Positions 6,419 through 10,501 of a stretch of 10,501 nt of DNA are shown one piece after another (positions within the stretch are counted from its first letter, which is position 1; each line of letters begins with the position of its first letter). The translations under genes were made by a program, and so were the position numbers. This DNA is from Firmicutes bacterium UBA3871. Its GTDB lineage: Bacteria; Bacillota; Clostridia; Peptostreptococcales; Anaerovoracaceae. Where the stretch lies: positions 1-10,501 of the forward strand of contig DGGP01000154.1 of the NCBI GenBank assembly GCA_002392265.1, given 5' to 3'. Under the pieces are notes generated by a model. The model was not told the origin of the DNA, did not search any database, and was given only the letters and a program-made list of their open reading frames with translations.

Positions 6419-8251
6419 ATGCACGAAAGAGTTTCACCGGAAGAATACAAGGCGATCAGAGAGCAGGACATGAAAAAGGCCATGGAGCTGATTGATGCAA
6501 TCAATAACAGCCCCGACCCGCGCGTCGGCAGCCGTGATTCTAGGCCAATTACAGACATCAAGCACATGCTCGAGACCAGCGTAGAGCTTTACGGCAAAAA
6601 CATCGCCTTTTACCAAAAGGACAAAAAAGGCGGGCAGTACAAGGGAATCACCTACAATCAGGCGTTCGAGGAAATTAACGGTCTGGGCACCGCACTCATC
6701 GCGGGCGGCCTCAAGGGCAAACGCATCGCCGTAATCGGCGCAAATTGCTATCAGTGGGCAATGTCCTACCTCGCGGTAGTCTGCGGCGTAGGCGTGGTCG
6801 TACCAATCGACAAGGAACTCTCGGAGGCCGAGATTACGACCATCCTTCAGCGCGCCGACGTTTCGGCAGTCATATTTGACGAAAAGCGCGAAGATGTTTT
6901 CACTTCAATCAAGGCCGCAGGTACCACCAACCTCGCGACACTCATTCACATGACGCTGCCGGAAAGCAGAGGCGACATTCTTTCGCTTCGCGAGCTCACG
7001 GAAGCCGGCAAGCGCATGGTACAAAACGGCGACAAGTCTTACACCGAGGCGCAGATTTTTGCGGAAGAGATGAGCATACTGCTGTTCACTTCCGGCACTA
7101 CCGGCAAGTCCAAGGGCGTTATGCTGTCCCACCGCAACATCGTAAGCGATCTGATGGCGGCACCGACAGTCTTCGCGCTGACGGACAAGGAAGTCTTCTT
7201 TTCCTTCCTGCCGCTGCACCACACCTACGAGTGCACATGCGGCTTCCTGGTACCACTTTACAAGGGCTCGGCAATAGCTTACTGCGAGGGCATAAAGTAC
7301 CTCGTAAAGAACCTCTCGGAATGCCATCCGACATACTTTTTGGCGGTACCGGCAGTTTTCGAGAACATGTACAAGAAAATCTGGCAGATGGTCAGAAAAA
7401 AGGGCAAGGAAGAAACCCTCAGAAAGGCCATCCGTATAAACAATAAGCTCAAGAAATTCCACATCGACCTGTCAAAAGTTCTCTTCAAAGACATCCACGC
7501 ATTCTTTGGCGGCAGGATGAACCTTTTGATCTGCGGAGGGGCTTCGATTAATCCGGAGGTCCTCGATGGGCTTCGCGATTTTGGCTTTAACGCCCTGCAG
7601 GGCTATGGCCTGACCGAAGCCGCACCTATGGGCGCACTGAATCCGGTTACCGCTCCGAACAGCAGAGCTGTCGGCATTCCGTTCCCGGGCTTTGACGCAA
7701 AGATTGTAAACGCAAATGAGGACGGCATAGGCGAAATCTGCCTGAAGGGCCCGAACATTATGCTCGGTTACTACGAAATGCCGGAAGAAACCGCCGCAGT
7801 AATAGAAGACGGCTGGTTCCATACGGGAGACCTCGGTTATATGGATGATGAGAGATACATTTATATAACAGGCAGACAGAAAAACGTAATAATCACAAAG
7901 AACGGAAAGAATATCTATCCGGAGGAGCTCGAGTACCTGATTGGACTTTCGGGACTGGTAACAGAATCCATGGTCTGGGCAAAGGAAAACGAGGATGGAG
8001 ACGATATGCTGACGGTGGCTTCTATTCTGCCGGATGAGGCGGCAATATGCGAAAAGCTGGGGATAGATCCCGAAAGCGGCGTAAAGCTTACCGAAGAGCA
8101 GATTTCCGACACACTTTGGGCGGCTATAGAGGAAGTGAACGAAAAGCTTCCTTACTATAAAAAAATTAAAAAGCTTATAGTTCGAAAGGAACCTTTTGTA
8201 AAGAACACATCACAAAAGATAATAAGGTTCGCTGAAGCAAACAAAGACTGA
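6419..8251 (+). CDS. Long-chain-type acyl-CoA synthetase (AMP-binding), second copy
   Basis: This is a 610-residue paralogue of the preceding gene with the same reaction chemistry. Motifs: P-loop TSGTTGKSKG (224-233); LPLHHTYE (264-271); YGLTE (396-400); DGWFHTGD (464-471); GRQKN (485-489); and catalytic lysine K600 in NTSQKIIR. All are intact. Alignment by eye is collinear with the first copy, including shared runs such as IAVIGANCYQW versus IAVVGENSYKW and the CEGxKY block, so the pair probably arose by tandem duplication followed by clear divergence. It differs by a charged N-terminal extension of about 25 residues and by pocket-region residues (for example HHTYECTCGF versus HHTFEMTCHI), so the acyl specificity may differ. 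The start ATG 6419 lies 4 bases after the upstream stop. The next gene begins 20 bases after its own stop, consistent with one operon. Confidence 0.92.
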   Translation: MHERVSPEEYKAIREQDMKKAMELIDAINNSPDPRVGSRDSRPITDIKHMLETSVELYGKNIAFYQKDKKGGQYKGITYNQAFEEINGLGTALIAGGLKGKRIAVIGANCYQWAMSYLAVVCGVGVVVPIDKELSEAEITTILQRADVSAVIFDEKREDVFTSIKAAGTTNLATLIHMTLPESRGDILSLRELTEAGKRMVQNGDKSYTEAQIFAEEMSILLFTSGTTGKSKGVMLSHRNIVSDLMAAPTVFALTDKEVFFSFLPLHHTYECTCGFLVPLYKGSAIAYCEGIKYLVKNLSECHPTYFLAVPAVFENMYKKIWQMVRKKGKEETLRKAIRINNKLKKFHIDLSKVLFKDIHAFFGGRMNLLICGGASINPEVLDGLRDFGFNALQGYGLTEAAPMGALNPVTAPNSRAVGIPFPGFDAKIVNANEDGIGEICLKGPNIMLGYYEMPEETAAVIEDGWFHTGDLGYMDDERYIYITGRQKNVIITKNGKNIYPEELEYLIGLSGLVTESMVWAKENEDGDDMLTVASILPDEAAICEKLGIDPESGVKLTEEQISDTLWAAIEEVNEKLPYYKKIKKLIVRKEPFVKNTSQKIIRFAEANKD

Positions 8252-8271
8252 TAACAGCGAAAGGAGAGTAT

Positions 8272-9375
8272 ATGCAGAAAAGATATCCGAGACTCATCGT
8301 CAATCTTTCGAAAATCGAGAGCAACGCTAAAACCGTGCTGAAAGCCTGCAACGCAGCAGGAATCACAGTTGCAGGCATTATGAAGGGCGCCTCCGCCCTG
8401 CCGGAAGTCGTAAAGACAATGGCGGATTCCGGAGTGGCTCAAATCGGCTCCAGCCGAATGGAACAGCTGATTGCAGCTCACAACCTCGGCGTAAAGCAGC
8501 CGCTGATGCTTGTAAGAGTGCCTATGCTTTCCGAAGCTGAGGAAGTAGTAAAATGCGTAGACATTTCGCTGCAAAGCGACATAAATGTGCTTCGCCGTTT
8601 CAACGAAGAGGCGCTGAAGCAGAACAAAATCCACAAGGTTTTCATCATGATGGATCTCGGAGATCTCCGCGAGGGCTTCTGGGACTGGGAGGAAGCGACT
8701 GCCGCTGCAGTAGAGGTGGAGACAAAGCTAAGCGGCCTTTACCTGCTTGGCGTGGCTGTGAACCTCGGCTGCTACGGCTCTATCGTGCCGACTCCTGAAA
8801 AAGAGCAGGAGCTGGTGGATCTTGCCGCAAAGGTGGAAGCTGCAATCGGCCGCAAGCTTGACTATGTTTCGGGCGGTGCCAGCACTTCCTACATGCGCGT
8901 GCTTGACGGAAACATGCCAAAGGGCATCAACCATCTGCGCATCGGCGAGCAGATTATTCTCGCCCACGACGCGCCGGTTTACTGGGGCTACGACACACCA
9001 CAGTTCCACCGCGACACGTTCAGAATTCAGGCGGAAGTCATCGAAGTTCGCGACAAGCCGTCATTCCCTGTCGGAGAGCGCTTTGTCGACGCTTTCGGCA
9101 ACGCAGTGCAGTACGAGGATAGAGGAATTCGTCGCCGCATGCTTATCGCGCTGGGCAAGTGCGACTACGGCGCATATCCGGAGGAGCTCGATGTGCTGCC
9201 TGAGGACGAAGGCATTGAAATCCTTGGCGCCAGCTCGGACCACACCATCATCGACATCCAGGATGCGAAGCGCGAATACCACGTGGGTGACATCATCGAG
9301 TTTGGGCTCAAATATTCGACAAATGTGTATCTGACAAACTCTCCGAATGTACATGTTGAGTACGTCAGAGATTGA
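8272..9375 (+). CDS. PLP-dependent racemase of the alanine/ornithine racemase family
   Basis: This 367-residue protein begins with the fold-type III PLP barrel of alanine racemase (N-terminal domain). RYPRLIVNLSKIESN opens the barrel, and K38 (VAGIMK) is the expected Schiff-base lysine. MDLGDLREG (127-135), NLGCYG (164-169) and SGGAST (200-205) are the other family signatures. A C-terminal region holds EDRGIRRR and EILGASSDH. These features match proteins annotated as alanine/ornithine racemase (Orr-like) rather than the canonical Alr, which has a different C-terminal beta domain. The substrate is unknown: ornithine, alanine or another amino acid are all possible. The start is set by AAGGAG (8261-8266). 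It is last in the operon with the two acyl-CoA synthetases, and no terminator is visible before the greA promoter, which starts 8 bases after the stop codon. Confidence 0.85.
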   Translation: MQKRYPRLIVNLSKIESNAKTVLKACNAAGITVAGIMKGASALPEVVKTMADSGVAQIGSSRMEQLIAAHNLGVKQPLMLVRVPMLSEAEEVVKCVDISLQSDINVLRRFNEEALKQNKIHKVFIMMDLGDLREGFWDWEEATAAAVEVETKLSGLYLLGVAVNLGCYGSIVPTPEKEQELVDLAAKVEAAIGRKLDYVSGGASTSYMRVLDGNMPKGINHLRIGEQIILAHDAPVYWGYDTPQFHRDTFRIQAEVIEVRDKPSFPVGERFVDAFGNAVQYEDRGIRRRMLIALGKCDYGAYPEELDVLPEDEGIEILGASSDHTIIDIQDAKREYHVGDIIEFGLKYSTNVYLTNSPNVHVEYVRD

Positions 9376-9382
9376 CTAATCG

Positions 9383-9411
9383 TTGACAATGGTTCCCGCA
9401 GAGGGTATAAT
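9383..9411 (+). promoter_or_regulatory. Perfect consensus sigma-70 promoter for greA-lysS
   Basis: TTGACA (9383-9388) and TATAAT (9406-9411) are both exact consensus hexamers at the optimal 17-base spacing. Transcription should start near 9418, giving a leader of about 30 bases before the greA ATG at 9449. The promoter sits directly behind the racemase stop codon. Confidence 0.9.
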
Positions 9412-9433
9412 TATTTAATGCAATTTAAGGATG

Positions 9434-9440
9434 AAAGGAG
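9434..9440 (+). promoter_or_regulatory. Ribosome binding site that fixes the greA start
   Basis: AAAGGAG lies 8 bases before ATG 9449. An in-frame ATG at 9431 is directly in front of this site and would put the ribosome binding site inside the coding region, so 9449 is the start. Confidence 0.85.
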
Positions 9441-9448
9441 ACATTAAC

Positions 9449-9922
9449 ATGTCTGAAGAATATCTGTTAACCAAAGAAGGCTATGAAAAACTCGAGGCCG
9501 AGCATGAAGATCTGGTCGCTAACAAGCGTCGAGAGGTAGCCGAAAAGATTAAGGAAGCTCTTTCATACGGCGACATTTCCGAAAACGCAGAGTATGATGC
9601 GGCAAAGAACGAGCAGGCAGACCTCGAAGAGCGCATCCACAAGCTCGAAGAGATGCTCCGTAAAGCAAAGATTATCGATGAATCGGAAGTGGCATCCGAC
9701 ACAGTTTCCGTCGGCAAGACCGTAAAGGTAAAGAATATGGCCTTAAAGGAAGAAGCAACCTATACAATCGTAGGTTCAACAGAAGCCGATCCTTTTGAAG
9801 GCAGAATTTCCAACGAATCCGCAGTAGGCAGAGGCCTGATCGGACACAAGCTCGGTCAGACTGTGGAAATTGAAGTTTACGAGGGCGAAAGAGTAAAGTT
9901 CAAGATTTTGGAAGTTAAATAA
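9449..9922 (+). CDS. greA: Transcription elongation factor GreA
   Basis: The 157 residues from ATG 9449 match the family length of about 158. GreA enters the secondary channel of backtracked RNA polymerase and stimulates cleavage of the transcript 3' end. The N-terminal half is an antiparallel coiled coil (about residues 8-75), whose tip GDISENAEYD (41-50) carries the catalytic acidic residues D42 and E45, equivalent to D41 and E44 of Escherichia coli GreA. The C-terminal half is the FKBP-like domain that binds polymerase, with the typical GRISNESAVGRGLIGHKLGQ block. It has its own consensus promoter and strong ribosome binding site, and is followed after 45 bases by lysS, a pairing seen in many Firmicutes. 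Nothing is unusual about it. Confidence 0.97.
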   Translation: MSEEYLLTKEGYEKLEAEHEDLVANKRREVAEKIKEALSYGDISENAEYDAAKNEQADLEERIHKLEEMLRKAKIIDESEVASDTVSVGKTVKVKNMALKEEATYTIVGSTEADPFEGRISNESAVGRGLIGHKLGQTVEIEVYEGERVKFKILEVK

Positions 9923-9967
9923 TGACTAACATTTATATGTAAATATATACAAAGAGGTAAAAACAAA

Positions 9968-10501
9968 ATGAGTACAGAAGACAGAACAAATGTCAACCCT
10001 GAAGCTACTGAAGTTACAGAAATGACAGAAGAGCAACTGAATGAGCAGCGTCAGATCAGACGTGAAAAGCTCAAGAAACTTCAAGCTATGGGCCGTAATC
10101 CGTTCCTCCACGAGAGATGGGACATCAACGCCTATAGCGAAGATGTCAAAGCCAAGTTCGAGGAAATGGAAGGCAAACCTGTCTCCATGGCCGGACGTAT
10201 CATGGCAAACCGTCACATGGGAAAAGCATCCTTTGTTGACGTCCAGGACGCAAAAGGTCGTATTCAGTTACATATCAAGCAGGATGTGCTGACACCCGAG
10301 GAATACGAGATTTTCCTGACTTATGACATCGGTGATATCGTAGGCCTCGAGGGTACGGTATTCAAGACCCGCCGCGGCGAGGTGTCCATCGAGGTTACAA
10401 AGCTGGTGCTCCTCTCAAAGTCGCTGCAGGTTCTTCCTGACAAGTGGTCGGGCCTCAAGGACATCGACCAGAGATACCGCCAGAGATACGTTGACCTGAT
10501 C
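9968..10501 (+). CDS. lysS: Lysyl-tRNA synthetase, class II (partial, 5' end)
   Basis: The first 178 codons are visible with no stop, and the reading frame runs off the window. LysS charges tRNA-Lys with lysine. After a polar, probably disordered N-terminus (about 20 residues), the helix RREKLKKLQAMGRNPF is typical of the LysS N-terminus. The OB-fold anticodon-binding domain follows: AGRIMANRHMGKASFVDVQD, then a strand containing GRIQLHI. The fragment ends in the very conserved LPDKW, GLKDIDQRYRQRYVDLI block that leads into the catalytic domain. AGAGG (9953-9957) precedes ATG 9968. An internal ATG at codon 19 is a less likely start because the ribosome binding site fits 9968. It is probably co-transcribed with greA. 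Confidence 0.96.
   Translation, partial: MSTEDRTNVNPEATEVTEMTEEQLNEQRQIRREKLKKLQAMGRNPFLHERWDINAYSEDVKAKFEEMEGKPVSMAGRIMANRHMGKASFVDVQDAKGRIQLHIKQDVLTPEEYEIFLTYDIGDIVGLEGTVFKTRRGEVSIEVTKLVLLSKSLQVLPDKWSGLKDIDQRYRQRYVDLI

Noticed and set aside
9431..9448. Upstream in-frame ATG at 9431 as the greA start
   Set aside because: The ribosome binding site AAAGGAG lies after this ATG, and the 157-residue product from 9449 matches known GreA lengths and N-termini.
9923..9967. Possible T-box or riboswitch leader upstream of lysS
   Set aside because: The greA-lysS gap is only 45 bases, far too short for a T-box leader, and shows no hairpin or terminator.

Overview
The window looks like a chromosomal segment of an anaerobic, low-to-mid G+C Firmicute (Clostridia-like). 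The evidence is an AddB-type (not RecB-type) recombination nuclease subunit, strong AGGAG-type ribosome binding sites, a greA-lysS pair, a PpaX-like HAD phosphatase, and the tail of what looks like a sodium-pumping decarboxylase beta subunit. I cannot name the genus from this sequence alone.

Layout. Bases 1-93 are the 3' end of a membrane decarboxylase subunit. A bidirectional terminator (about 112-162) separates it from a convergent HAD phosphatase gene (169-819, minus). A divergent AT-rich spacer (820-986) leads to addB (987-4424, plus), which encodes an 1145-residue helicase-like/nuclease subunit with all four iron-sulfur cysteines and the nuclease residues, but without an intact N-terminal Walker A. 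The 223-base gap 4425-4647 is mostly a REP/BIME-like palindromic repeat array built on GGGGACAGGCACC. Its first bases overlap the addB stop codon. A good promoter follows directly. That promoter appears to drive a three-gene operon (4648-9375): two tandem paralogous long-chain-type acyl-CoA synthetases, then a PLP-dependent racemase of the alanine/ornithine racemase family. A perfect consensus promoter (TTGACA-N17-TATAAT, 9383-9411) then starts greA (9449-9922) and lysS (9968 to the window end).

How the genes fit together. addB is DNA repair, and its usual partner addA is not in the window. The acyl-CoA synthetases activate carboxylic acids with ATP and CoA. Their tight spacing with an amino-acid racemase suggests co-expression, but the shared substrate or pathway is not evident from sequence. 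greA and lysS are housekeeping transcription and translation genes. The least ordinary parts are the repeat array at 4423-4571 and the synthetase-synthetase-racemase operon. I see no phage, CRISPR, toxin or defence system here, and no clearly new system.
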